From Cristatella mucedo (taxonomy: Eukaryota; Bryozoa; Phylactolaemata; Cristatellidae), in the NCBI GenBank assembly GCA_009760855.2, contig WPIO01000052.1, forward strand, positions 250,001-314,000: a stretch of 64,000 nt of DNA. The letters run 5' to 3'. The notes below the pieces were generated by a model. That model worked only from the letters and a program-made list of their open reading frames with translations, was not told the origin of the DNA and did no database searches. Made by a program: the position numbers and the translations under genes. Shown here piece after piece: positions 32,451 to 45,800 of the stretch. The first letter of the stretch is position 1. Every line of letters starts with the position of its first letter.

Positions 32451-34097
32451 GCTGCAGCGCTAAACTGTCGGTCAAAACTAGCACACTCGTATGTGCTTGC
32501 CGAGACATTCATGAAGTTTTATTCGTTGCATTTTAATGAAGTCGTGATGCGTGAACAATTTCGAACGATTCTTCAAGCCTGCGTAAGATGGCCTTATCAT
32601 TCAGTCCTGTGAGTGTGTGACCGAGAAAGACTAAACTACACCAAATCTATATCTAGGTTATCAGAAATGTAGTTAGCTGCATTCGAGACTACCTACTGCT
32701 CTGCCTCAGCATTCTCCAGTCAGCTTGAATACCTCGGCCTCTTCCTTTTCTCATTTCGGAAATTGAGATTCATCGTCGGTGTTGTGAATTGTTGCTGGAA
32801 GCAGAGTTGAGCATGCACGGGAAGCTTGTCGGACTGTGGCTGCTTGTTTGTGCAACCTGCACGACGCTTTGAAGAGTTATGGCCAGCGATATCAGCACAA
32901 CATATTGACGGGACTATAAGTACTCCACATTCGTTTAATCCAGTGCTTCACTTTGCTGTGCGACTTGCTTTGTTACTGCAGTTTTCTCTGCTCGGGCCAT
33001 ACCTTAGTTTTAGACGACTATAGGGTTCGGTGATTGCAAGTCCTTGAAAGGCAGATATGACTGGAGTACTTGGCAATGTCAAAGAAGGTTGAAGTATCAC
33101 CGTTTGCTCTTCATATAGATGTGTAACTCTAAATGTGACCAGGTACTGTTGCCTCTCGTTCATTGATAGCTTCAGCAACAGACTAATATCGAGGTGTGCA
33201 CTGTTGACACTTCCATCTCATCCTACTGAGAAAACTGCTGGCAATCAAGGTAGCTCTGGAGATAGTGCAGCTTGCATTTGAAATGGCTCATTTTAAGGAC
33301 TGTAAGTGGCTCAAGCAGGTGCCTACAGGATCTGCCTCTACCCACCGACCAATGCAAGCACCCATGAAGCCTGCACGGTTTAAAGTGGAAAGCTAAAAAC
33401 TTACCTGATTCGTACAACCTTTGCTCCGTTTAACTAGTCTGTTCATTATTAGCTGAATATTCAAAACCGCACTTCATAACTAAGGGCAAACGATAGCTTT
33501 CAGAACAGTTTTCTGTGTGCTTCGAGTGTTGACCTATGGCTAGTTTGATCCATGTTACCTGCTAGGGATCCTAGTAGCCAGCAGCCACGAGTGATTTTCT
33601 TGCTTTCTTTTGCATGCTTATCTATATGCGATAAATGAGTACTTTGCCATGCCTATGTAACCGTGATACTTTGCGTGATACTAACTCTTGGTTACTGTGC
33701 TCTTACTAAGCAGTTATTGTGGTTAACTCGGTTATTGTGCTCTTAGAGTGAGTTTTGAAGTTCATCGATAGAGATTTGTGTCTCATCGGTTACAATAGAA
33801 AAACATTGCTGTTATTGTTAGGTAGGGTCACTGGTCTCTTATTTGGCTTCATCTGCATGCATACTGCACCCTGTTATTATTGAATTTAGCAATAAAACTC
33901 TTTAGAGGCTGCAGGCATAATTGATCATGTGGTAGAGGATTTTAGATGTAGCGTAAGTAATAGGACGTTGGGTGGGCACATTGTTGCTGACAATGGAATT
34001 GAACCCTCTGTTTAATGGTCGACTGTGTATCTCCTTGTCTAAATCCATGAAGACTCATACAACGTTATGTGTACGTATCCATGGAGCATAACTGAAT
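32451..34097. other. no feature recognised
   Basis: No exon, RNA gene or family repeat was recognised. Probably intronic or intergenic. Confidence 0.4.
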
Positions 34098-34108
34098 GCA
34101 CACACACA

Positions 34109-34178
<70 letters not shown>

Positions 34179-34208
34179 ACACACTCAAACACACACACGA
34201 ACACGTCG
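34098..34208. repeat. (CA)n microsatellite
   Basis: About 75 bases of nearly pure CA, then interrupted CA. It creates spurious His/Thr and Cys/Val ORFs on both strands. Confidence 0.95.
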
Positions 34209-34289
34209 GAATATGCACCAATATAATCATGCTCGATTTGTCACTTAACCAGTGTTTTTCTAATATTTATAATAGTAATATATATAGCA

Positions 34290-34490
34290 TGATGCCACTA
34301 ACCACATTTGCATGCTGACCCTGTGCATGTCGCCCCTAACCACGTTATCCATTTCGTTTGTTTTTCAAGCATGATTTTACTTACCATTCAATTGCATTTC
34401 CTTTTGCAGCAAATGTAAAGCGCCTAGAGAAAGATTAAGTTCTCTGAGGGCGCTTTATCAAGTACATTATTATTATTATTATTATTATAA
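34290..34490 (+). mobile_element. LINE1 3' terminus
   Basis: About 200 bases of 3' UTR, a well-kept hairpin at 34420-34453 and an (ATT)n tail. The 5' boundary abuts AT-rich sequence. Confidence 0.85.
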
Positions 34491-34494
34491 AAAC

Positions 34495-35080
34495 AGTAAG
34501 AATAAAAAGACCTTTGTGTATAGCTGCCTAAGGGAAATAAATCAGACTAGGCGCTTAGCATATTTTCTAAAGGAAAAATGTCAACCGGCCAGTGATGGCA
34601 TGCACAGTATCAGCACATATGAACACGCACGCAGTATAATTTACCCAGATCCAGCAAATGCTGTGAGGAACAAGTAGATTCTCTGCTTCTTCAATATGTC
34701 AAGTCAGGGATGCTGTGCCGCCTGTCGGAAGTGAGCTCCTGGCTTTCGGGGGGCATACCAATTACAGGCACGGTCGGTTGGTAGTCCAAATAATTTGAGC
34801 TTTGGTAGAGGTACACATGTTAACCTGAGTCAGGAGATTAAGTGGTACGATGTGAAGCTTGGCTAGGAAGCAGTACAGGTAAGCCGAAGCAAGAGAATAA
34901 AAGCAGTAGTCCTATCTAACCAGGCCTAAAGTTTAATGTTAGTGTCATGTTACATAGATTAAAGTAGGCAGACTATACTGTGCAGCTGATATGGTCAGCT
35001 AGTCAAAGGTTGCTTTGGAATTGGATAATACTACTAGTAGCCCTACGATAGGTGCTATGCAATTGCTATTCCCCGAAGGC
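34495..35080 (-). mobile_element. LINE1 copy, old
   Basis: A minus-strand LINE1 directly abuts the tail of the plus-strand copy. Decayed 3' UTR and ORF segments match 36465-36850 and 37590-38050. Confidence 0.6.
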
Positions 35081-35627
35081 TTTGTAGCACTGATTGAATT
35101 AGACTTAATGTTCAATATTTTGCAAGAAATGTATGCAAACCGTGCCGAGATTGTATCAATAGGTTTATCTTGCTAGCCCTAGCTTGTGGTCAAGCTCGAG
35201 TGTCTTAGGTGGGCCGCCAGGTCAATCAGTTACTTACCTGTTGCAGAGCCACTGCCACGGCTATGTGCCCTCGTGTCCAAAGGCAATAGCAAGATATGCT
35301 TACAGTAGCTCGTTTCTATTTAGCCACCAACCCTCATGTGTTTATGTTGGAGGTAAAGCTGCTTTACCCAGTGTACCTCACCTTAGGCTTGCTTCTTTAG
35401 GACGACTACATGTCTTTTGAATGACCATTGAATTTCACCAGATGCGATGACCTCTCCTGACGGCAGAAACTCTAATCAGCCGCTTCAAGAGCCAAAAAGT
35501 ACTCAGGGACCGAGTGTGCCAACTCCAGGGCACAGTTGGTCAAAGGTCTGTACCCTGCACTTGGATGCACAACCTTGCTTAATTTTTACTTTGTTTTGAC
35601 GTTTTTGCAATTTTACTCATCTTTAAT
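35081..35627. other. no feature recognised
   Basis: Spacer between LINE1 copies. A 78-codon ORF at 35184-35420 shows no domain. Confidence 0.4.
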
Positions 35628-36225
35628 TAAAACAATAATAATACATTTGGTATAGCACCACCGAATAACTCAATCTCTTTCTAGGCACTTTACAATCGCT
35701 GCAAAGGAAGCATGTTCGAACTTGTTAGTGGTAGCATGCTCTCTGAAAATGAGTACAACCTGCTTAGAGGTGCCGGTCTCCAAAAGACTTGAGGTTCGTA
35801 CAAGGTACATGTAAACAAATCAATTTAGAAGAGTGGGTGCTATGATCCTTAGCCTGCTGGGGGGGTCTCGTAGTTGTGAGTTTGTTCTATCATCATCCAA
35901 TTTGAGAACGTTTGCTGCCATCTACCATCTTGCTGCCATCAGATGTCATCAGTACATGCAGCAAGGGAGTTAGGAGAATTCGTTGAGCTGGAGGGATGAG
36001 AGGTATCAAAGCAAAGGTACACCTGAGTGTCATCTGCACAGGCAGGAAAGCCACGATTGAGCTTGGCAATTACGTCGGCAAGAGGGTGAGTATAAGCATT
36101 GACAGGAGCCTGACCAAGCATGGTTTTTTGAGGTACCCAATACTTCAGCGATTCCTCTGATGATCTTTCTCCGTTCACTTCAATAATCTGGAGTCTCTCA
36201 CATAGGATCAAAACCATTCCGATGC
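35628..36225 (-). mobile_element. LINE1 with internal deletion
   Basis: The 3' tail and hairpin (35628-35760) lead, after a deletion, to a reverse-transcriptase piece (36217-35939). That piece has a decayed TLPLADVIAK-like stretch and ADDTQVYLC, the YADD box lacking its Tyr. Confidence 0.65.
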
Positions 36226-36464
36226 AGCACCTGTGATGCCCAGGCGAGATGAGAAGCGATTGAAAAGGACTTGATGACGTAGTAAAAGCAACCGAAAGAT
36301 CTTGCCAAACGAGTAGAGCGATTCTGCCAAAGTCTGCATTCCTAAGAAGGTTCGTTGTACACCCGAAGCAGTGCTGACTCCGTGGACTGATAATCTTTGG
36401 AGCTATACTGGAATTGACTAGCTATGTGTGATGTTTCAATATATTAATTCAGCTGGTCTAATAG

Positions 36465-36850
36465 TAATATCAATAGTAATAATGCATTCGATGTTGCTCC
36501 CTCAGAGAACTCAACCTGTTTCTACACACTTTACATTGCTGCTGCAATGTAAACTTAATCGAATGGTTAGTGATATCATGCTCGATAAACATCAAGAATA
36601 AAATGGTTACGGTTGACATGCACAGGGTCGGCATGCAAGTTTGGTTTGTGGCAGCATGCACAGTGTAATCAGGCATAAGCACATAAAGGACGAATCAGAG
36701 GGACCCACTAAATGGTATGATGAAAAGATGTGTTTTCAGTTTTTGTTAATTTAGACAAGTCAGGAGATATCGTGGCACAAGTTGGGAGTGAGTTCCAGGC
36801 TTTCGGAGGATATGAACTAAAGCCATGGTCTCCAAAGCGTGTGAGATTGT
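36465..36850 (-). mobile_element. LINE1 3' end
   Basis: Minus-strand decayed tail, hairpin and 3' UTR through the GAGTTCCAGGCTTTCGGAG block of the ORF end. Confidence 0.7.
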
Positions 36851-37589
36851 AGCCGAGTTTCAGGGGTCAGAGGCTGTTTCCTGCCAAACCCTGCCATACT
36901 CTGGTCAAGCTGGTGCTAGCCATGCCACTGAGCTAGGGTAAGACGAGCTGCCGTCAGGGTAGACCTCTTTATAATATCGCATGCACAAACAAAAACAGGG
37001 TAACTAAACAAGTCTACAGGGGAAGTTCCTTTGCAATTTAAACTACAGGAGCACAAGACGACGAAGCAAGAGCGAACAAACGTGTTAGTTGGTCAGTCGG
37101 CCTCTGCAGTCCAGTCGTTGAACCGACTTCAAATGCAACACGACGAGCATACGCCTTAAAAGATCCGGCTAGATGAGTTACTGCTTGGCAAGTCGGAGTC
37201 GACGTCTACCGCAGTCGAGAGCATCCGCCGAAAGACACCAACTCAAGGGGGGGAGGACGAACATGCTACAAGGGGACGCTGAATATACAAGTCACAATAA
37301 CGAGCTTGCCATTCAGTTTCACTCCGGCGTTGGGCACTTGTTGCCTCGGGTGCGTGGCCGCATCGCCTGAGCATGCATGCAATCCATCCTGGTGCATCAC
37401 ACTATCCTGGTGCATAACTCGGCGAAACAAGGAGCCTCCAACACCACGACTTACACTGCTAACTTCCCTTGCCCATGAGCCCCGGTGACCCCATGTCACT
37501 GCACATGCCATAGGTCAGACCCTGGCCTAGCCAGTGACCCTTCCCACATAACAGCTGTCCTCTCCCAGCCAACCGAACCTAGCCTGGGT
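36851..37589. other. no feature recognised
   Basis: Moderately GC-rich sequence between LINE1 pieces. Short overlapping ORFs near 37300-37500 have no recognisable domain. Confidence 0.35.
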
Positions 37590-38730
37590 ACAAGATTCGT
37601 TCGAGGCATGGGTAAATTGTTCGATTCTGAAAAGCAAGGGGCGCGATGCATAGCCTGGTGGGGCAATGGATCTGATAGATAGGCTGGAGCCAAAGGATGA
37701 AGGGATATAAAAGTTAGTGATTGAACCTTCAAGTCAATGCATTGCTTGACTAGGCGTCAGTACAGGTCGGTGAGAAGTGGTGAGATGCAGTAACTGTGAT
37801 GTCCACGACAGACAAGCCTCGCTGCAGAGTTTTGCACTAACTGTAAGCGCCTGAGTGTTCAGGCTGGTAGACCACAAGCAGTAAGTTAAAGAAGTCAAGA
37901 CAGGATGTCACAAATGCATGGACAAAAGTAGATGTGGTATTCATGTGTAAATAAGCCCGAATTTTAGCGATTTTATGTAGCTGAAAGTAGGCAGACGTGA
38001 CTGTGGACCTGATGTGGTCGTCTAATAAGAGATCACTTTGGAGCATGATACCTAGATTTCGTGCAGGTTCAACAGGAGATACTCTGGCAAAGCCGATTAT
38101 GAGAGTTAGACTTTTTAATTTCTGAATAGCACTTGGTCCAACATGGCTTGTTCGAGTATCGTTGATAGGAACAGTAGAAGGAAAGCTGGGCGGAAGTTGC
38201 TCAAGTTCTCTTCGTCTAATATCGCTTTCTTTAGTAGTGGCCTGAATAAAGCCTTTTTGAAAGTGCTGGGACATTACCTGAAGCTAATGACATATTTATG
38301 ATGTTACTTATGCGTACCAGCAGCAAATTTATGCATCATAGAAGCAAGTCAGTGGGAGTAGGTTTCTAGATGGCTAATCGTTTTTGATTGGGATCTGAAC
38401 TTCTGGGTGAGGTCATTCGTGGCCTCTTTGAATGTACACATTGATGTTTTGCGCGGAATTGAGGGACACGATTCTAGCGGGAATGCTGCCACCTTAGGAG
38501 AAGTAGGGTCATGCACTTGAGCCACAAGAGAAAATCAGTTGGTGCAGGAAATTTGGTACTGAATGCATCAGATAAATTATCAAAATGAGTTTTCAAGATC
38601 ATCAATAACGAGGATTGATCTCGAGGAATTATGTTTCTGATTGCTCTGAAATGAAACACTGATGTTAGCCTTTTTTGCAGTAGTTTTGTACTTTCTGATG
38701 ACAAAATATAAGTAGCCCTAGTTGCCAATA
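37590..38730 (-). mobile_element. LINE1 ORF2 fragment
   Basis: About 1.1 kb of the LINE1 coding region on the minus strand. It runs from the segment before the reverse transcriptase (38728-38474) through SPVEPARNLGIML and an AFVTSCLDFFN stretch to the LPHQAMHRAPCFSESN stretch. Frames change several times. The core with YADD is missing and the 3' UTR is absent. Confidence 0.7.
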
Positions 38731-39269
38731 GCAGCTTTACAGATTGCCTGTCTCACAGCTTTTATCTGCATGCATTTTTGTAGTAGGCATACTTCATATT
38801 AAGGCTGTGCTGTGCGTTGTCAACACTGATCTCTAGCTGTAACATGATGAAGTGTATTGTGATATTGGTTTAGGCAGTCGGGGCTTGGTAAGTAAGAGAT
38901 GACCAGCATGCTTAGAATCCCACTTTGATGGAAAAAATGGCCCTGGTCAATAAATCTGTGGCCAAATGGCTTTTTAAAGTGTCTCTTTTCATTGCAAAAA
39001 GGTCAGTGCTGTGATAAGCATTTGAATCTTACTTGCATACCTGCTGTCTAGCTTCGGGAATGGAAATGTTCTGCTATTCCTTAGGTATCTGGTCGTCTGT
39101 AATTGTGTCTGTCTATTAACTAGACAGCTCGACTGTTCGGCATATTACCAATAATTATTACAATTTAAAAAAAATACCACTTGACACTTATAACACCATT
39201 TGATAACCAAAGCTCTTTGCGTACATTTCACACAGACTGGAGAGAACAAATGTAAATTTGTTTGTGATG
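38731..39269. other. no feature recognised
   Basis: AT-rich spacer without recognised features. Confidence 0.4.
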
Positions 39270-39450
39270 TTAACATGATCTATTGAATCATGCACAAGCA
39301 TAAAAAGCGATTTTTTCACACGGACGTAGCAAATGCTGGGAGGAGTCAATGGGTGTTTATTTCCTCTTTAAATATCGGTAAGTTAGTGGATGTCGTAATG
39401 TCAGTCAGGTGGTGAGTTCCAGGGTTTTGTGAAGAGGAACTAGAATGGGA
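39270..39450 (-). mobile_element. LINE1 fragment, very old
   Basis: Partial match to the 3' UTR and ORF end (CATGCACAAGCATAAAAAG..., GCAAATGCTGGGAGGAG, GTCAGTCAGGTGGTGAGTTCCAGG). Confidence 0.45.
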
Positions 39451-40034
39451 TAGTCGAAAAAAATTTACTGACATTATTGGCGTGACATAAACCACTGAGT
39501 TGTTGCTCACTCTGGTGCTTTGCTCAGAGGCAATGTTGGGTTATCGACACGGCAAAGCAGGTGATGTTACTAGCCAAAAAAGTTGCATGTACACAGAATG
39601 TTTTTACCCAAGGCACTTTAAAAGTCCCACAAGAATGTGTCAAGTCAAACCACTGTGCTGCTACAAGCCTTTTCATTTCATTGCTGTGGATAATGAGTAA
39701 TTTGCTGGTTCTTGTGTGTATTGCCTATGCAGGCTCTGTAAATGAACGTGACCCAAACCATGTTGCTAGGGAAGCTGTGAAAATCTCCCAAAGGCAGTAT
39801 ATGTTTGGAAACTAATTCTTGGATAGCAGTATCGTTTTTTTCAGAAACAATGTATTAATCCATGGTCTGAATACCAATAAAAACAATCATTTCTATGTCG
39901 ATTTGCATCCCTGTGTTTTGAACTTTGTATTCCTCGTTGCGTAATCTCGTGGTATGTGATGTTTAGGGTGTGTTGTATATTTAGATGGCATCAAAAATCA
40001 GATGGACATAAGAATCAAATATGATTTTTTGCAG

Positions 40035-40200
40035 CAACTCGCCAGAAAGGCTAGTAAATATCTGAGTCCTACTATCGCAGCAACAGAATGGATTCCCACG
40101 GAAGAAGACATGGAGAACTATATTCTTTCCGGCAGGGTGAAGCATTTGCCTAAAAGAAATCCAAAAGTTGTACGAATTTTTTTGAGTTCTACTTTCTCAG
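40035..40200 (+). CDS. gene 2 exon: DUF4062 start
   Basis: After the TTTTTTGCAG acceptor, 55 codons end at TCA-G before GTAAGC (phase 1). They contain [13 protein letters not shown] and then [11 protein letters not shown], the hallmark first strand of the DUF4062 region in NWD, TEP1 and NPHP3-type proteins. If transcription starts nearby, the in-frame ATG at 40002 would be the start; otherwise the exon is internal. Confidence 0.8.
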
Positions 40201-42790
40201 GTAAGCTGACCACCTGTATGCTATTGCTCCATTATCGTATGCCTGGTCTTTGCATTTGGATTAAGACTGTACTGCTATCATTGCTTCGAGATCTTCTGAA
40301 GTTGACTAGATGGTCACCAAATGAACCGACCATTGGGCCTTAGCACACGGTTCTTGATCAATTGATCTGCTGCCTGCTAGTCGGAGTTTTGTAAGCTTCA
40401 CAGAACCCACTAGTCCCAAAAAACATCTGCTAAAAAGATAGTAGCTGAATTAGCAGCTTCTTTTTGAATAGCAGCTGACGAGCCTTAAAGGCTATGATCA
40501 CAGCTTGGAGCTGCAATAAAGGTTTGTCCACAGCAGGATTTGAACCTATCACCTTGGGACTGAAGTTCAGAAGAGCAACCACCTGACCTAGTGTGCCGTC
40601 TGTGAAGCCCTTTGTTTGCTTATGCATGCTTGCACTGCACACGTTATCAATGATTAATTTATTCATCCTTTGCAGCATATTACATTGCCTAGAAAGAGAT
40701 ATACAGTAGCTCTCTTGTAATGCAATTCAAACGTTTTATTATTAGTATTTATCACCCTTAACTTTCAATGTAGGGTTTTAACCGGTTCCTGTCAAGTGGT
40801 CAATAATTGTATTGCTTTTCCTAATAACCTATAACACGAAGGTTTAAAATGCCTGCATTTCTATCTAGCACCACAAAGCTCTGCAGCAGCTATATTCTTT
40901 ATTGGCTGTTCAGGCAAGGGAGCTGATTTAGGAGTTGTGAGCAAGGAGTTATTTACCTTTGCAGACTCATCGAAGCTGCGATCTGTTCACGTTGCCTTGT
41001 AGGGTGTCAGTTTGCAGCTATGTAACTGTTATTTTTAGCAGTGCAATGGCCTTGTGTCACTCATGCCACCTACATGGACTCCCCAGGGCTCAGGCTGTAA
41101 CATGTCTTCTTAATCGTTGTTTAGCTAACAAAATGACAACGTGCAGTGGTAAAAACCGTATATGAACATTGTAGCAGTAGAAGCAGAAAATAATATATCG
41201 TTTTGTCATCGTTGACTTGAACTAATAAACTCCGAAAACCAGAGATGATATTTGCATAATTTCATGCCATAATCATTACATTTTTATACCGGTCCACGGG
41301 TTTCTACCTTCACTGATAGTAGTATATTGAAGCGTTTTGAGAGTTTCTCGTTTGTCTCATGGATTTAAGGAAGCCTAAATTAGCACACACAACCTTTTCT
41401 GTTTCTCATGCATTTTAGAGGACAGCTGAAATAGTTTATGTAGGGAGTTAAACCCAAATTATGCCGACGAATGTCCACATTGATTTATTATTTTATTTGT
41501 ATCCTGCCTAGGTCCGGTACTGAAGTCATGAACTTCAAACTTCTTTCCAAAATCTTTAATCAGAAAGTGTGTTTATCATTTATGTTTGATTATAGCTATC
41601 TGGCCACCCGATGTTTGTTTCCATACGAAGACAGAAGGTGGTCTGATTCCAGTGGTCTTAGCCTTAGACCTGGTTAATGCCCTAAGCGTTCTATCAATGA
41701 CTTTAGACAGGGACATTGGCGGTTGAGATGCAGTAATTTGTAATTTTATTGGGAATGCTGTAATCTGTATTTTAGATATGTACATAGAAAGAAATGCTTT
41801 ATTCAAGCACGTGTATCCCCGACTTCAGATGTATTGCAACACCAAGTATGATATGGAGTTTCAGGTCAGTCGTCTTCTGTCGCAAACTAACACAAAGAAA
41901 GTCCCTTATCTGAGTTCGTATAGTTTTCGTTGTGCTAATACCACAGAACAAGTTCTTCTTTCCACATTTAAATGTTAAATTGAATCAAATTTATTATTGT
42001 TTCTTTCTGAGGCCTTAGTTTTCACGTAGCTATTACCTTATGTAAAATTTAGGAGTATTATGCCAGCAATAATTTGATGAGGGCCCTGCATACTTCTGTA
42101 TTGTGTCTGTTGTCAAGCTTTTACTAGAAAACACGTCCCATGGTCTTTAGATATGTCAGTGGTCTGTTCTGGTAGATGCTGCAGAAAATTTTCCAGAGAA
42201 GAATGAAGCTCAAGTTGTTGTCGGATACCTTTCTTGTTGCCTGCTGACAACAATGCAATGAAGATGTGACTGCCCAGGTGCTTGCAGTTGACTATCATGG
42301 TCACGAAGCTTTTCAGGATGTAGCTTGTCACAATGCTCTCTGTTTGATTAAGTGGCCAAGTAGAATTATTTATATTTTGACAAATAAACCATTGTTAATT
42401 GGTTCAATGGTTCTTCCTTTGGCTTATCAACCTGAGGAAGCCTTTCCCAAATGATCGTGTAGCTAAATAAGTGGCATGTGTCAGTACATACTGACCGGTT
42501 GACTAGCCCTGTAGCCCTCTAGCTGTCCACTGAGACTGTTCATGGAATTTGAAGTGCGGTAAACGAATTAACCCAGACTATTTTCCCTATAACAGAGTAT
42601 TACTACTTGTGCCCAGCTTTTGACCACTGCTTTGGTTTTGTTACGTGGGGGGGCTTGTGATTCTTACCATTTTGATGCATGTTGTTTCTTGTTCAGCTGT
42701 TGTTCAAAGTTTTGCTGTCAATTTTAAGTAATAAGTAAGGCAAGTTATAATTAATAATGATAAACAATATTAGTAATAGGTAAGTTATAA

Positions 42791-42827
<37 letters not shown>

Positions 42828-45800
42828 AGCCGACCAAGGTCTGGCTGAGGTCGTGGGCTTGAGCCCCGTGGCATATGTGAAGCGCCTGATTAGATAATAA
42901 GTTCTCTTGGGGTGCTATAGAAATGAATTACATAATGGAAAGTTTGTTACTAGTATGCAGACTGAGAAAGGTCATTCAGACAATTTCTGCTCTTTTGGAA
43001 CAATTAGCAGGTGCTTTGATTGCTTACTTCCAATAACTTTCCAACTTCCACTTACGCTCTTCGTGTGCAGTGAATTTGCCTCGATTTCCAGGTCGTCGAT
43101 ATGCGCTGGGGGGTTCGCAGCACGGCCACGAATGATCACTCTGGTGCCAAGCTATGCATGACTGAGCTTCAGATATGCCAGGAAGAATCTTTGGGGCCAA
43201 ACTTTGTGGTACGTTAAATGCTTTGACGAGATTGAAAAAGCAGTCAGCTGCTCCTTCGATGACCTCGTCACAATGTCCTTATACTAGACGATTTCTTACT
43301 TGATGCAGCTTCTTCTGGGTCAACGATATGGTACACGTCACATACCACCGGTGATTGCTGAAGCTGAGTTCACCTCACTGGTGAATGCTTTAGTGGCTCT
43401 AAAAGTGCCAGAGGCAGACATAAAGTTTTTGAAATGCTGGTATTTATGTGACCTCAACACAGTACCACCATTGAGGCGGCTTCAATCCCTGGATGTAATG
43501 GAAGTCGACCAAAAAAAGTTTTCAGGCTCGGTGGATCCACGGCTAAGGCAAATGCTGAGAGCTGCAGCTGACTGGTGCTTGAGTCAACGATGGATTGATG
43601 AGAAGAGGCACCGCACCTACTTCTGGTCAGGTGAGCTGTGTTTTGAGTACAGGGTTTTGGTGATTTGCCTGTTGGGATAGCACACTGAAATCTGGTCCAT
43701 TTTTGCTGATACATTTCAATGCTGCCGCACTATTTTTGTTCCTGCCACATTCGGCTTGTGGCTTTGATGCTTTGAACTACAGATGTCATAGCACCATGCT
43801 AGAAATCCTGGTAAATGATATTTAATGTTTCTCAATGCTGTTTAGTGACTGAAGAAGAAATCTACAATGGTATCCTAAATGCCCCTAAACCGAACGAGCA
43901 TTGCTTGTGTTTCACAAGAGAGATCAAAGACATCAACTACAAAAGCGACAAAGTCGGACGTTTTGTTGACATGCTGGATGCAGGTATTCACTTTAGCAGT
44001 GCATTACAAATTATGGAATCTTGTTTTCTTGCTGCTTTATTGGTACTATTCGTGCAGATGGTACGTTGACTGTACCGCATTGAGTGCACTGTAAAATTTA
44101 ACTCCTCAGTGATGCCATTTAATATACATTTAGCACATTGTAACGTACTGATGTTCCATCATAGTCTGGCTCCCGAACACCTTGCACTACTTACAGCATC
44201 TGCTCTTCTGCATGGCTTGGAGCCATGATTCATAGTGGGTGAAGCTGTCACGGCAGTTCCCTATAGTTTCTAGTCAGCCAGAATCTTGGACCTCAGACAT
44301 CTCGGCCAGGTCGGGCGGCCCTCATGCATGCACCTTTACCTGCCAAATCGGCTAGTGTTACTAAGCATAGGAAGTGATAGAACTATTACCGATTTAAGTC
44401 GTATGTATAACTAAAATTAACTTTTAGTTTTTTAAGAGAACTTAATTTGTGTTCAGGTATTCTTATAAATGCGGCAGTCTTCGAGTTCACGACCCTGCTC
44501 GAGAAGTTGATAGTTGCTTTTAAGCGATCACTTTGGGACTCGGTCGAAAGAGCTGTAGCTATAAGATTGTCGAAAGATCTGCTGCTCATGACCAGTAATT
44601 GTTTGCTATTCAAGATGATATTCAAGATTTTTAAGATTTGGCTTAAAGACCGACCATGCCACGTTTTGACAGTATAGCTAATTTGGCTGAAAGGCATGTC
44701 AGTAGCTGCCTCTCACAGTCGGACTTTCCATAGTCAGTCGGTTAGTAGCTGGGTGCCTGTGGTGATTTGTCATGTAGCTACATAAATTAAGGCATCAGAA
44801 CTTACACACTGTTCAACATTGAATTCTCGTAAGTCGGGAATCTTGTCCCTCAATTCCATGCAGCACCTCAATGTCTATGTTCAAGGAGGTCACTAGTGAC
44901 CTCGTCCTGAAGTTCATATCTAGTCAAAGAAGACGACTAGTCCTTTGAACCCGATTCCTACTGTCCTTTTTCTACCATGCAATACTCTTCTGCTGCCATC
45001 CATAGCTAACATAATTAATAGGCCATTAGCCCAAGGTTATGACCTTGGGCTAATATCTGAGTATGTCTGAGTATTTCTGCTTGTTTTGCTCGATCTTTCA
45101 GTAGCTTTTGCGACTATCGATCACCAAGTCTTCCATAAGCTACTCTGATCACGCCTGGGCATTACTGGCACTGTATCGCAATTGTTCAGATTCTATCTCA
45201 GTGGGGGAGTCCAGAGTATAGATGTGAATAGACAAAGGTCATCCAAGGAACCTCTGAAATATGGGGTACTTCAGGGAAATGTTCTTGTTCACATTTTCTT
45301 CACGGCTTATACTCTCCCTCTTGCCGATATGATTGCCAGCCACAATCTGGGCTTTCACTTCTATTCAGATGACACTCAGTTGTACCTTTGCAGGTTAGCT
45401 ATGTCGAGTGGACTAACAACTGAGATTATCCTTAAATAACAGTAGTATCCTAAGATGGGCTCAGAAATATCCCTGCTTGCTATCGGTTTAGTTAAAAAAA
45501 ATATCAGCCACCGAGACGCTTCGTTGGCCTTGCACGTGTATGCAGAAGAACCCTCAGGCATGCAGTTTATGAAAGGTTATAGTTTCTGCAAACAACACAT
45601 ACGTTCATAGGGTGCAGAAGCATGTTTAGGCATTCGGGTGTTTTACTCTAATATTTAAATAATTACCAACAAGTTATGTACATTCTATGCAAGCAGTCAT
45701 TGTTTAGGGTATCTTTAAGCCTGGAGTTTTGTGAAAATGTTTGAGCGTGGTGTGCTTTGAGCCACTCTGCTTGTTCACTATATTCAAGCATTGTAGGGCA

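Noticed and set aside
34039-34318. Cys/Val and His/Thr ORFs
   Set aside because: Translation of the (CA)n microsatellite.
36955-37580. Possible gene in a GC-richer patch
   Set aside because: Several short overlapping ORFs on both strands, no domain, no splice consistency; it lies between LINE1 pieces.
44386-44697. 103-codon minus-strand ORF
   Set aside because: Looked briefly like a LINE fragment, but none of the diagnostic blocks (YADD, LGV, WLP) is present.
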